From positions 54,980 through 118,979 of the forward strand of contig CACZBX010000004.1 of NCBI GenBank assembly GCA_902779535.1: a stretch of DNA of 64,000 nt. The letters are read 5' to 3'. This DNA comes from an uncultured Bacteroidales bacterium. GTDB taxonomy: Bacteria > Bacteroidota > Bacteroidia > Bacteroidales > Bacteroidaceae. Below, in pieces: positions 7,666 through 16,377 of this stretch. Both the position numbers and the translations under genes were made by a program. Numbering within the stretch: the stretch's first letter is position 1; every line of letters starts with the position of its first letter. The notes under the pieces are model-generated. The model was given only the letters and a program-made list of their open reading frames with translations, searched no databases and was not told the origin of the DNA.

Positions 7666-8574
7666 TTATCCACCGATGATAGCTTGAATGCCATGCCGTC
7701 TGAACTGCTCAACGCAACGTTGCTGCACCTCTTCCGAAGGCGTCGACATTTCAAATTGTTCCGGATTATAGGAAGTCCACATCCGGCGATGTTTGTCTTT
7801 TCCCACATCATGATACGGAAGCAGATTCAGCGTCTTACGCTTCCACGGTAAAGCCTCCAAGAACTTGGCTGTCTCCTCTATATTCTCCTCATCCGCGTTC
7901 ACACCTTCAATCAGAGGGATGCGAATAAAGAAAACAGCACCCATCTCTGCCAACAACCGGATATTCTGCAAGATTATTTCATTTGGCACCCCTGTGTAAT
8001 ACTTGTGCTTTGCCGAATTCATAATTTTCAGGTCGACAAGGAACAGTTCACAGTTTGCTGCCACCTCTTTCAGCTTCTCAGAGTCGACAAACAAAGTTGT
8101 ATCAACAGTGCGGTGAAAGCCTCTTTTCCCTAACTCACGAAGTATTTCCAAGGAATAATCGGCATGCATCAACGGTTCTCCACCACACAGCGTAACGCCC
8201 CCATGGCTATCCGTCATGATGACGCGTTCCTTCTCGATTTGAGCCATCAGTTCGTCCATCGTGTAGTTTTTTCCACACACCTCCATGGCTTTTGTCGGAC
8301 ACTCCTCCGCACAAAGCCCACATTGGATACATTCCGAATCAGTCGGCATAATACCATTTGGAGTCAGCTCGATAGCATGCATCGGGCAGACGGATACACA
8401 ACTCTGACAACCGATACATTTACTCTTCTTATATAACTTCTGTGCCTTGGGGCTCCAACTCTCAGGGTTGTGGCACCATACGCACCGCAATGGGCAACCT
8501 TTAATAAAAATGGTGGTCCTGACACCAGGACCATCATTTATAGCATATCGTTTGATATCAAAAATCAACGCCAT
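7666..8574 (-). CDS. Glycyl radical enzyme activating protein (HypD activase-like)
   Basis: 302 residues, a radical-SAM activase with the CxxxCxxC cluster motif GCPLRCVWCHNPE near residue 30. It is followed by a ferredoxin-like insert with two more cluster motifs, CIGCQSCVSVCP and CIQCGLCAEECP. This three-cluster type activates dehydratase-class glycyl radical enzymes rather than plain PflA targets. It uses S-adenosylmethionine to abstract hydrogen from the glycine of its partner. The partner is certainly the enzyme encoded 2 nt upstream in the same operon. It is the last gene of the five-gene unit 14878-7666. Confidence 0.9.
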   Translation of the reverse strand: MALIFDIKRYAINDGPGVRTTIFIKGCPLRCVWCHNPESWSPKAQKLYKKSKCIGCQSCVSVCPMHAIELTPNGIMPTDSECIQCGLCAEECPTKAMEVCGKNYTMDELMAQIEKERVIMTDSHGGVTLCGGEPLMHADYSLEILRELGKRGFHRTVDTTLFVDSEKLKEVAANCELFLVDLKIMNSAKHKYYTGVPNEIILQNIRLLAEMGAVFFIRIPLIEGVNADEENIEETAKFLEALPWKRKTLNLLPYHDVGKDKHRRMWTSYNPEQFEMSTPSEEVQQRCVEQFRRHGIQAIIGG

Positions 8575-8576
8575 CT

Positions 8577-10976
8577 TTACAATTCATTATTTTCTGTACG
8601 AGCAATAATTTCGTTCTGTAATTGTTCGGTCATGTCATTGAAGTAATCGGAATAACCGGCTACTCGAACGAGCAGATCCTTGTATTCGTCCGGATGTTTC
8701 TGTGCATCCAACAAGGTCTCGGTATCGACGATATTGAACTGAATATGGTGGCCACCAAACTTGAAATAAGTACGGATCAGACTTGCCAACTTCTTCAAAT
8801 CCTCATCTCGCTTCAGCAATGCCGGAACAAAGCGCACGTTCAACAAGGTACCGCCACTCTTCGTCTGATCCAACTTACCCAACGACTTGATGACAGATGT
8901 CGGACCGCAACAATCAGAGCCGTGAGCAGGAGATGTACCGTCACTGATAGCAAAGTGAGCGAAACGACCGTTAGGCGTTGCACCACAAACCGAGCCGAAG
9001 TAATTATGACAAGTCGTACTCAACATATTCAGATAAGTCTTTCCACCACGTGTGTTCGGTCTGCCTTCGATGGCATCAACCAAGTCATTATAGACTCTGA
9101 CAGCTATCGTATCAGCATATTCATCATCATTACCGAAGAATGGAGTATGATTACGGATATACTGACGCATCTTCTCCTCACCCTCGAAGTTGTTTGCACA
9201 AGCCTCAAGGATCTGATCCATCGTATATTTACCTTCTTCAAAGACGTGTTTCTTGATGGTCGTGAAGCAGTCGGTAATCGTACCCAAGCCGGTACACTGG
9301 ATATACGTCGTATTGTAACGAGCACCGCCACTATAATAGTCCTTACCTTTCTCGATACAATCATCAATGAACAAGCTCAAGAATGTTGCAGGTGCATACA
9401 ACGAGAACATACGCTCGATGTAGTTATTAACTGAAAGTTTCAGGTTTACGAAATAGATCATCTGCTTATGCCAAGCCTCGTATAATTCTTCAAACGACTT
9501 GAAATTACGTGGATCGCCGGTTTCCAATCCCAACTTCTTACCTGTCATCGGGTCGATACCATTGTTCAACGTAATCTCCAGAATCTTCGGAGTATTCAAA
9601 TAGCCCGTCAACAGATAGGCTTCCTTTCCGAATGCACCCACTTCGATACAACCGGAACAGCCACCTTCACGAGCATCCTCCAAGGTCTTTCCTTGGCGAA
9701 CCAACTCTTGAACATACGTATCCGGATTGAAGACTGACGGATAACCGTGGCCTTGACGAATCACTTTAATACCCTCGATGAGGAAGTCATCCGGGGTATT
9801 CTGTGCAATATGGATACTTAAGCCTGGCTGTAACTCATGTAACTCTTCCTGAATCTCAAGAATCATGTACGAGATATCGTTGACTGCACTATTACCGTTA
9901 CGATCTACACCACCGATATTGATATTGGTGAAGTCATTGTAAGTACCCGACTCCAATGCGGTCACACCTACCTTCGGAGGAGCAGGTTGGTTATTAAACT
10001 TAATCCACAGACAAGAAATCAATTCCTTTGCCTTGTCGTAAGTAAGCGTACCTTCTTCTATACCTTTCTTATAGAATGGGTAAAGGTGTTGGTCAATATG
10101 ACCAGGATTCATACTATCCCACCCATTCAACTCGGTCACTGTACCCAGGTGAACAAACCAGTACATCTGAATTGCTTCCCACAAATCACGTGGAGCATGA
10201 GCAGGAACCCAATGACATACATCTGCAATCTTCAGGAGTTCGGCCTTACGCTGCGGATTTGTTTCCTTGGCAGCCATCTCTTCTGCCAACTGGGCATGAC
10301 GCTCAGCAAAGAGAATGGCGGCATCACAGGAGATAGCCATTGCCTCTAGTTCCTGTTGCTTGTCGGTTGCCTCTGGATCATAGATATAATCCAAGTGGGC
10401 AATCTTATCCTCGATGCGTTTCTTCACATCCAACAAGCCTGTATGATACATCTTGCCATCCATAGCGGTATGGCCTGCAGCACGCTGTTCCATGAATTCG
10501 GTGAACACACCAGCATGATAAGCCTCTTCCCACTCCTTTGAGACATGGTTGAAGATACGTTCACGCTGTGTCTTTCCTTGCCAATAAGGAATAACCTCTT
10601 TCTCGTATGTATCAATATCTTCCTGACTGATGTGATAACTTTGCAGTTCACGAGTATCCAACGTATGAAGGTCTTCTACCGAGTGACAAGTCAGTTCGGG
10701 GAAGGTAGGAACAGCTTTAGGTACAGGGCCACGTTCACCGACGATCAACTCATCATCACCTATATAAAGCGTTTTCTTCTTACAGATTTCATAGAAGTTC
10801 TTCGCACGCAATACTGCGATAGGCATCGTACCGTAGTATTTCTTATAGAAAGCAGTCTCGATAAGAGCTCTTTCTATAGTCAAGGTGGTCGGTGTATCAA
10901 AGTTCTGCTGACGCAAGCGTTTGATACGGTCGTTCATTCCACCGTTATTTTCCGGGTGCTTGATTGAAAAGTTCAT
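8577..10976 (-). CDS. hypD: Glycyl radical enzyme, HypD-like trans-4-hydroxy-L-proline dehydratase
   Basis: 799 residues with the radical glycine in RVAGYSDYF (Gly774) and the thiyl cysteine in SGCIEVG (Cys443, with Glu445). Long stretches match my recollection of clostridial HypD: YKKYxG, DELIVGE, QMYWFVHxG, KFNNQPAPPKVG, FGKEAYLLTGY, GDPRNF, CIEKGKDY and GGHHIQFN. HypD turns trans-4-hydroxyproline into 1-pyrroline-5-carboxylate (P5C) anaerobically. A P5C dehydrogenase in the same operon fits this. An extra Cys440 (GCSGC, where HypD has GTSGC) and EVGAFG instead of ETGCFG leave some doubt about substrate. M14 (MNDRIKRL) is an alternative start. Its activase follows 2 nt downstream. Confidence 0.78.
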   Translation of the reverse strand: MNFSIKHPENNGGMNDRIKRLRQQNFDTPTTLTIERALIETAFYKKYYGTMPIAVLRAKNFYEICKKKTLYIGDDELIVGERGPVPKAVPTFPELTCHSVEDLHTLDTRELQSYHISQEDIDTYEKEVIPYWQGKTQRERIFNHVSKEWEEAYHAGVFTEFMEQRAAGHTAMDGKMYHTGLLDVKKRIEDKIAHLDYIYDPEATDKQQELEAMAISCDAAILFAERHAQLAEEMAAKETNPQRKAELLKIADVCHWVPAHAPRDLWEAIQMYWFVHLGTVTELNGWDSMNPGHIDQHLYPFYKKGIEEGTLTYDKAKELISCLWIKFNNQPAPPKVGVTALESGTYNDFTNINIGGVDRNGNSAVNDISYMILEIQEELHELQPGLSIHIAQNTPDDFLIEGIKVIRQGHGYPSVFNPDTYVQELVRQGKTLEDAREGGCSGCIEVGAFGKEAYLLTGYLNTPKILEITLNNGIDPMTGKKLGLETGDPRNFKSFEELYEAWHKQMIYFVNLKLSVNNYIERMFSLYAPATFLSLFIDDCIEKGKDYYSGGARYNTTYIQCTGLGTITDCFTTIKKHVFEEGKYTMDQILEACANNFEGEEKMRQYIRNHTPFFGNDDEYADTIAVRVYNDLVDAIEGRPNTRGGKTYLNMLSTTCHNYFGSVCGATPNGRFAHFAISDGTSPAHGSDCCGPTSVIKSLGKLDQTKSGGTLLNVRFVPALLKRDEDLKKLASLIRTYFKFGGHHIQFNIVDTETLLDAQKHPDEYKDLLVRVAGYSDYFNDMTEQLQNEIIARTENNEL

Positions 10977-10998
10977 TGTTTATTCGATTATAATTTCG

Positions 10999-12396
10999 TT
11001 ATTTACTGTTTTTTGCATTCATCACTTCCTCGATGGTCATTGGCTTCTTGATCTTACCCAATAGGCGGGCACCATTTTCCGTCATGACATAGTCGAGTTC
11101 GTTACGTAATCCGGTAAAGCCTCTCCAATCGTCTAACTTATCATAGTTGATGAAGTCAGTAAACTGTTTCTCGGCTTTCCATCGGTCGATCAATTCTGGA
11201 ATGAAATAGATCCCTGGTTCTACGGTAAAGACAAATCCTGGTTCCAGCGGACGAGCCAGACGCAATGACTTGAATCCGAACTGCGTACTTTTCTTCTGTC
11301 CCTCCGGATAACCGACATATTGCTCACCAAGATTTTCCATATCGTGTACGTCAAGTCCCATCATATGTCCCAATCCGCATGGGAAGAACAAGGCATATGC
11401 ACCACTTTCAGCAGCATCCTGAGCGTTACCTTTCATCAAGCCAATCTCCTTCATGCCCTCTACAATCTTCGCAGCAGCCGCAATATGAGCATTTCTGAAC
11501 GGCTCACCCAACTTCAGCGCGTTAACGGCAGCATAGAAACTCTCCAGATGAATGTTATAAATCAAAGCCTGACGCTCAGAGAACTTATCTCCTACCGGCA
11601 TGGTGGATGACAAGTCGCCCGCATAGTGCCATTTCGTCTCGGCACCTGCATCCAACAGGAACAAGTCACCATCCTTTAAGGTATGGATAAAGCCATGGTT
11701 ATGAAGAACTTGCCCTTGTACGGTAGCAATAATCGGGAACGAAAGGTTTCCATGACGACAAGCTACTTCCTGCACAGCCGCCGCAACCTCTGCTTCGTGA
11801 ATGCCTGGACGAACAGTACGATAAGCCGCCAAGTGCATTTCGGTACTGATATCTACCGACTCTTCAATGGCTTCAATCTCTTCAGCCGTTTTATGGTTAC
11901 GCTGATTGACGATGGCCTTAATGAATGGAACAGATGCCTTTGAAGCTTGCTCAGTAGGATACAAACCTAATAATTCCTGCAACCATACTTGATGGTCGCC
12001 TCGGTAAGGCGGAAGGAAATGAATGGTCTGTCCTTTAGTCTGAGCCTTTGAAAGATAGTTCTTCAATTCCTTCAAAGGAAAAGTCTTATGAATCCCTACG
12101 ACCTCACTCTTTTCTTTCAGCGTAGGTTGGATACCTGTCCATACGATATCATCAATGGTCAGTTCGTCACCAAAGACAACTTCCTCATCTTCATCTACAT
12201 TGATGACTGCAGCTAAGCCTGCGTAATCCAAACCAAAATAGTAGAAGAATGAGCTATCCTGACGGAAATGATAGGTATTATCCAGATAGTTCATCCCGAC
12301 TTCACCGTTTCCTAAGAACAAAAGGATACCATTACCCACTGTTTTTTTAAGAACCGAACGTCTTTGTATATATGTCTCTTTATTAATATTCACCAT
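10999..12396 (-). CDS. pepP: Xaa-Pro aminopeptidase (M24 family)
   Basis: 465 residues with an N-terminal creatinase-like domain and a C-terminal pita-bread M24 domain. Metal ligands are visible in LLDAGAETKWHYAGDLSST (two Asp), GLGHMMGLDVHD (His), VFTVEPGIY (Glu) and LRNELDYVMT (Glu). The enzyme removes N-terminal residues preceding proline or hydroxyproline. The gene overlaps the end of the upstream lipoprotein gene by 14 nt and precedes the HypD-like gene by 22 nt. In this operon it would trim X-Hyp or X-Pro peptides such as those from collagen. Confidence 0.88.
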   Translation of the reverse strand: MVNINKETYIQRRSVLKKTVGNGILLFLGNGEVGMNYLDNTYHFRQDSSFFYYFGLDYAGLAAVINVDEDEEVVFGDELTIDDIVWTGIQPTLKEKSEVVGIHKTFPLKELKNYLSKAQTKGQTIHFLPPYRGDHQVWLQELLGLYPTEQASKASVPFIKAIVNQRNHKTAEEIEAIEESVDISTEMHLAAYRTVRPGIHEAEVAAAVQEVACRHGNLSFPIIATVQGQVLHNHGFIHTLKDGDLFLLDAGAETKWHYAGDLSSTMPVGDKFSERQALIYNIHLESFYAAVNALKLGEPFRNAHIAAAAKIVEGMKEIGLMKGNAQDAAESGAYALFFPCGLGHMMGLDVHDMENLGEQYVGYPEGQKKSTQFGFKSLRLARPLEPGFVFTVEPGIYFIPELIDRWKAEKQFTDFINYDKLDDWRGFTGLRNELDYVMTENGARLLGKIKKPMTIEEVMNAKNSK

Positions 12397-13246
12397 TTGG
12401 ACCGTAAATATTTATTTTCTTATGTTTACTAATTTGAAGATTCGTAGCAGGGAAATACTCTGCAAGTAAGTTATACAAGTCTGGATCATATTCCTTTAAC
12501 TCTTCGCGTGTGTTCACCCAATTATGCTTACCATCAGGATGTGGCATCTCAGCATTTACATTGAACCAACTCTGGACACCTTCGGCAAAGTATTCAGCAA
12601 TATTAGTTTCAGCGTAAGTATTCTTCCAAAGCCCTTTTGCCTTGGCGCTCTCGAGCAGTTTCTCAAGCCGATCATTGATATCGGTATCCACTTGAATAAT
12701 GCCAATCAAATGTATGGCATGAGAGAATTCATGAATAAGAATATCTTCTGCATGATATTTGTCGATTTGGTATGCCAGAATATTCTCTTCGGCACAAGTG
12801 GTCAAAGGCTCTTCGATGGTTCCACCCAAACCTCTTGCGCGGAGGTTCCAGTTCAAAGTCGTATCATTAATCAGTTCATGATGCTCAGGGATATCTGTCG
12901 TACCTTCGTAGCGAGCCATAATACCTACGCGAGCGTGTGCTTTCACCATCGCATTTCTTATCTCAGGAGAAAGCATGCTTGTCATAGCATACAAAGTACG
13001 ATGGGCAGCCACATAGCATGAATCAGGTACTCTCCATGATGAGACCAAAGGAATACCATTCACATCAACATATTTCTTATAAAAAGGATCCAGATTCAAA
13101 GAATCCGGAGGAGTCGTTACCTTAATAGCCGGGATAACGAGTGTTTCTTCAACAGCAGCAGTTTCATCAGTAACTGCAGGCTTTTGCACCTCTTTACAAG
13201 ATGCAAAAGCCATAGCAATTAATATAAAAGGAATAATCCGTTTCAT
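12383..13246 (-). CDS. Putative gluzincin-type metallopeptidase lipoprotein
   Basis: 287 residues with a lipoprotein signal (MKRIIPFILIAMAFASC). A zinc-site motif HEFSH lies near residue 176 (DILIHEFSHAIHLIG), followed about 50 residues on by NIAEYFAEGVQSWF. Its EYFAE can supply the third (Glu) ligand seen in gluzincins such as lethal-factor-like peptidases. I do not recognise a named family. It sits between P5C dehydrogenase and Xaa-Pro aminopeptidase in one operon, so a role in breaking down proline- or hydroxyproline-rich peptides at the cell surface or in the periplasm is an inference from position. Confidence 0.65.
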   Translation of the reverse strand: MKRIIPFILIAMAFASCKEVQKPAVTDETAAVEETLVIPAIKVTTPPDSLNLDPFYKKYVDVNGIPLVSSWRVPDSCYVAAHRTLYAMTSMLSPEIRNAMVKAHARVGIMARYEGTTDIPEHHELINDTTLNWNLRARGLGGTIEEPLTTCAEENILAYQIDKYHAEDILIHEFSHAIHLIGIIQVDTDINDRLEKLLESAKAKGLWKNTYAETNIAEYFAEGVQSWFNVNAEMPHPDGKHNWVNTREELKEYDPDLYNLLAEYFPATNLQISKHKKINIYGPNGEY

Positions 13247-13252
13247 AATCGT

Positions 13253-14878
13253 TTATTTAAGATAAGAATAACGATAGTCGGTCGGTGATACCAATGTTTC
13301 CTTGATTACTCTTGGGATAATCCAACGAATCAAGTTGAACTCACCACCAGCCTTATCGTTTGTACCGGAAGCACGTGCGCCACCGAACGGTTGCATACCT
13401 ACAACAGCACCTGTCGGTTTGTCATTGATGTAGAAGTTACCTGCTGCATAGCAAAGATCGTCAGTAATCTTCTCAACAGCCAGGCGGTCGCGACCAAAGA
13501 CTGCACCTGTCAGTCCATAAGGAGAAGTTTCGTCACAAAGCTTCACCGTTTCCTCTACCTTATCATCATCGTATGGGTAAACAGTGATGACCGGACCGAA
13601 GATTTCTTCTTCCATCGATTTGTAACGAGGATTGCAAGTCTCGATAACAGTCGGTTCAACGAAATATCCAACAGACTTATCACACTTACCACCTACGACA
13701 ATCTTAGCCTCATCCGAAGCAGCAGCATAGTCAATATATGATTTAATTCTGTCGAACGAAGCCTCATCGATGACAGCATTGATAAAGTTAGAAGGATCCT
13801 TCACATCACCCATCTTCACCTCAGCACACATCTTCTTCACATCTTCCAATACGCCCGGCCACATGCTCTTCGGGATATACATACGGGAAGCAGCAGAACA
13901 TTTCTGTCCCTGGAACTCGAATGCACCGCAGAACGCTGCTGTAGCAACTGCCTTTGGATCAGCCGACGGATGAACAAAGATAAAGTCCTTACCACCAGTC
14001 TCACCAACCAGACGAGGATAAGAGATATAGTTGTTCAAGTTTGAGCAAGCTTGTTGCCACAAAGACTTGAATGTTTCAGTAGAACCTGTGAAGTGGATAC
14101 CTGCAAAGTACTTCGACTCGGTACTTACCTTACCAATCAATGCACCACTACCAGGAAGGAAGTTGATAACACCATCAGGAAGACCAGCTTCTTTGTAGAG
14201 TTGCATCAGATAATAGTTACTCAGCAAAGCGGTAGTGGACGGTTTCCACAAAGCAACATTACCCATCAGCACCGGAGTCATACACAAGTTAGAAGCAATG
14301 GAAGTAAAGTTGAACGGAGTAACGGCCAAAACGAAGCCTTCCAACGGACGATATTCAGTATGGTTCAGCTGTCCTACGCCATCCTTTGGCTGCATGGAAT
14401 AAATCTTTGAAGCATAATGAACGTTGTAACGGAAGAAGTCGATGGTTTCACAAGCAGAGTCGATCTCAGCCTGATAGAAGTTCTTACTCTGACCGAGCAT
14501 ACAAGCTGCGTTCATGATAGGACGATATTTCGTTGCCAACAACTCAGCCATCTTCATAACAATACCCGCACGTACTGTCCAGTCTGTCTTCGACCAAATC
14601 TTATGAGCCTCCATAGCTGCATCAATAGCCATCTTAACCTCTTTCTCACTTACCTTATGATAGGTAGCAAGTACATGATTATGATCGTGAGGACATACAA
14701 CCTTACCTGTATTACCCGTACGAATTTCCTTACCGCCAATAATGATAGGAATATCTACAACCATATTGCTTTGACGCTCTAATTCCTTTTCAAGAGCAAC
14801 TCGTTCAGGTGATCCTACCAAATAACTTTTAACCGGTTCATTCGCCGGAATTGGGAATGTAATAACTGAATTTTTCAT
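13253..14878 (-). CDS. pruA: L-glutamate gamma-semialdehyde (1-pyrroline-5-carboxylate) dehydrogenase
   Basis: 541 residues, the length of the stand-alone P5C dehydrogenase group that includes mitochondrial ALDH4A1. The aldehyde dehydrogenase fold shows GFVLAVTPFNFTSIASNL, GSTETFKSLW, LVGETGGKD and the catalytic Cys in FQGQKCSAASRMY. The C-terminus carries GVVGMQPFGGARASGTNDKAGG. It oxidises P5C/glutamate semialdehyde to glutamate with NAD+. It is the first gene of the five-gene operon. A -7 element TATCTTTG lies at 14919-14926 (minus), with a possible TTTG 23 nt further up, longer than the usual spacer. No proline dehydrogenase or P5C reductase is nearby. Confidence 0.9.
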   Translation of the reverse strand: MKNSVITFPIPANEPVKSYLVGSPERVALEKELERQSNMVVDIPIIIGGKEIRTGNTGKVVCPHDHNHVLATYHKVSEKEVKMAIDAAMEAHKIWSKTDWTVRAGIVMKMAELLATKYRPIMNAACMLGQSKNFYQAEIDSACETIDFFRYNVHYASKIYSMQPKDGVGQLNHTEYRPLEGFVLAVTPFNFTSIASNLCMTPVLMGNVALWKPSTTALLSNYYLMQLYKEAGLPDGVINFLPGSGALIGKVSTESKYFAGIHFTGSTETFKSLWQQACSNLNNYISYPRLVGETGGKDFIFVHPSADPKAVATAAFCGAFEFQGQKCSAASRMYIPKSMWPGVLEDVKKMCAEVKMGDVKDPSNFINAVIDEASFDRIKSYIDYAAASDEAKIVVGGKCDKSVGYFVEPTVIETCNPRYKSMEEEIFGPVITVYPYDDDKVEETVKLCDETSPYGLTGAVFGRDRLAVEKITDDLCYAAGNFYINDKPTGAVVGMQPFGGARASGTNDKAGGEFNLIRWIIPRVIKETLVSPTDYRYSYLK

Positions 14879-15089
14879 AACTATTAGTTTTTTATCAATT
14901 TATTTCTATTAAGACGTCCAAAGATAGCATTTTTAATAAAAGAAGGCGACAAAACTCTCTTAATTTTTATTAAACGAATCCATATATAAAGTATAACGAG
15001 AAGATATGTAAAACATTTTGAAGATAAGGTTTATTCTTTCGTAAAACCTTCACACGTTTGCCTAGTTATCATAAGTTTTATCGAACAAT

Positions 15090-15252
15090 GGCTTCGCCGA
15101 ATTTACTTCGCTCGGCATAAAAAAAGAATCAGGATTCTTCTTTGTTCTGCACTCGTTTATACGTAACTTTGGCTTCGCCGAAGTTACTTCGCTCGGCATA
15201 AAAAAAAGAATCAGGATTCTTCTTTGTTCTGCACTCGTTTATACGTAACTTT
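15090..15252 (+). repeat. 81/82-bp perfect-type tandem duplication carrying a promoter
   Basis: 15090-15170 and 15171-15252 are the same sequence, from GGCTTCGCCGAA to ACGTAACTTT. They differ by one substitution (T/G) and one extra A in the A-run. Each copy holds a GCCGAA.../TTCGCTCGGC inverted repeat, an AGAATC-AG-GATTCT dyad and a full promoter. The rest of the gap 14879-15275 is AT-rich with an AAGGTTT/AAAACCTT hairpin near 15028-15055 and no gene. Confidence 0.9.
15141..15171 (+). promoter_or_regulatory. Promoter P1 of the DUF4250 operon
   Basis: TTTG (15141-15144), a 19-nt spacer, TAACTTTG (15164-15171): an exact Bacteroidota consensus. The final G is the first base of the second duplication copy, so P1 completes only because of the junction sequence. 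Confidence 0.75.
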
Positions 15253-15253
15253 G
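15223..15253 (+). promoter_or_regulatory. Promoter P2 of the DUF4250 operon
   Basis: TTTG (15223-15226), a 19-nt spacer, TAACTTTG (15246-15253), the duplicate of P1 82 bp downstream. Transcripts from it would have a leader of roughly 15-20 nt before the ATG at 15276. Confidence 0.8.
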
Positions 15254-15275
15254 CTGGCCAAATAAAAATACTGAA

Positions 15276-15476
15276 ATGGATTATCTACCTAACGACCCTG
15301 CAATGCTCGTATCAAGCGTCAACATGCTCCTCCGCGATGAGGAATATGAGTCTCTGGAATCACTGTGCTACGCTTTCGACAAAGAGCCGAAAGCACTTGC
15401 CGACTACCTGTACGAAAACGGATTTGTCTATAGTGAGGAACAAAAACAGTTCAGGCCCATCGACTTCGACAAATGA
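15276..15476 (+). CDS. DUF4250 small protein
   Basis: 66 residues of the DUF4250 type: LPNDPAMLVSSVNMLLRD, then SLESLCYAFDKEPKALADYL and YSEEQKQFRP at the end. The family is small, cytosolic, widespread in Bacteroidota and Firmicutes, and of unknown function. Its pattern suggests a compact helical DNA-binding-like domain, but no activity is known. It is the first gene behind the duplicated promoter and overlaps the next gene by 4 nt (ATGA). Confidence 0.8.
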   Translation: MDYLPNDPAMLVSSVNMLLRDEEYESLESLCYAFDKEPKALADYLYENGFVYSEEQKQFRPIDFDK

Positions 15477-15718
15477 TTACCAAGGACAGTATAGAGACCG
15501 CCTATAGTTTCATGCATCAGAAACGCAACGTGTACATCCACTCCACCATGGAATGGCAAAGGGATGACATCGAATATGCGATTGCCTCGTTTATCGATGA
15601 GATGAACACGGAGCTATACGAGAAAATTGCTAACGGAAAAGTGGATTTTCTCAGGGAGCATAAACGTTTCGAAGCCGACATCACCTCTGCTGTCAGCCAA
15701 CTGGAAAAAATGTTATAA
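15473..15718 (+). CDS. Hypothetical 81-residue protein
   Basis: Not recognised. It is a soluble, charged, helical-looking protein (DDIEYAIASFIDEMNTELYEKIANG) without signal or membrane segment. The start overlaps the DUF4250 stop in ATGA, which indicates translational coupling, and the next gene begins 5 nt after its stop. Its conserved setting suggests joint function with its two neighbours. Confidence 0.7.
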   Translation: MITKDSIETAYSFMHQKRNVYIHSTMEWQRDDIEYAIASFIDEMNTELYEKIANGKVDFLREHKRFEADITSAVSQLEKML

Positions 15719-15723
15719 TCAAT

Positions 15724-16251
15724 ATGGAAAAATTCGAAGAAGCAATACATCAAGATTTATATTCCTATTTGCTTTCCTTAAAAGAAATAGACGAACGACT
15801 ACCTGAATGTCCCGACATCGAAGAGAAATGGGAGCAGATTCTCAAGGCTTACCTTCCCGACGGTATCAAGGAATTTAACAATTACCCCACGGCATCGCTT
15901 GGATGGATGATGTACATTGGTATGGCAATCGCTTCGTTCTGGGATACCGAATGGAGCATCTATTCGAGAATTGAAGATCTTTATGCGTACCTGAGAGACA
16001 AACGGGGCTTCGACAACATGGATGAATACATTCGCGAAGAAATACTATTGCTGAATGGAGAAGCCTATACGGACTTGGAAAAGCTAACGGGAGAATGTGC
16101 TTCCCGCGTATATAATCTGTTTTGTCATCAGCCTGTAGAAGCTGGGACAAAAGAAGCGTTCAATGCCTATGTGTCTTGTCTGCATCAGCTTTATCTAGCA
16201 GGAGCAGCCGTTCAATTGAAGCGTATGGGCTATCACATGACAAAGATGTGA
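15724..16251 (+). CDS. Hypothetical 175-residue protein
   Basis: Not recognised. The protein is acidic and rich in Tyr and Trp, with one moderately hydrophobic stretch (ASLGWMMYIGMAIASFWDTEW, about residues 57-77) that is probably buried helix rather than a membrane span. No signal peptide and no known motif are seen. It is the third gene of the DUF4250 operon, 5 nt after the previous stop, and is followed by an intrinsic terminator at 16335-16372. Confidence 0.7.
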   Translation: MEKFEEAIHQDLYSYLLSLKEIDERLPECPDIEEKWEQILKAYLPDGIKEFNNYPTASLGWMMYIGMAIASFWDTEWSIYSRIEDLYAYLRDKRGFDNMDEYIREEILLLNGEAYTDLEKLTGECASRVYNLFCHQPVEAGTKEAFNAYVSCLHQLYLAGAAVQLKRMGYHMTKM

Positions 16252-16334
16252 AGAATTTAAAAACGTAATTGTTGTTGGCAAATCTGTAATTCTGTATTCT
16301 GTCCCTACTTGCTCATACAAGTACGACTAAAAAC

Positions 16335-16372
16335 AAAAAAAAGAGAGAACCGTTACGATTCTCTCTTTTTTC
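16335..16372. terminator. Bidirectional intrinsic terminator
   Basis: Stem AAGAGAGAA (16341-16349) / TTCTCTCTT (16359-16367), preceded by an A-run and followed by a T-run. It lies between the DUF4250 operon and the oppositely oriented tRNA-Ser gene and can serve both. Confidence 0.85.
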
Positions 16373-16377
16373 TTCCG

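Noticed and set aside
10999..14878. A proline-only degradation operon
   Set aside because: No proline dehydrogenase is present, and the glycyl radical dehydratase with its activase makes hydroxyproline the better-supported substrate.
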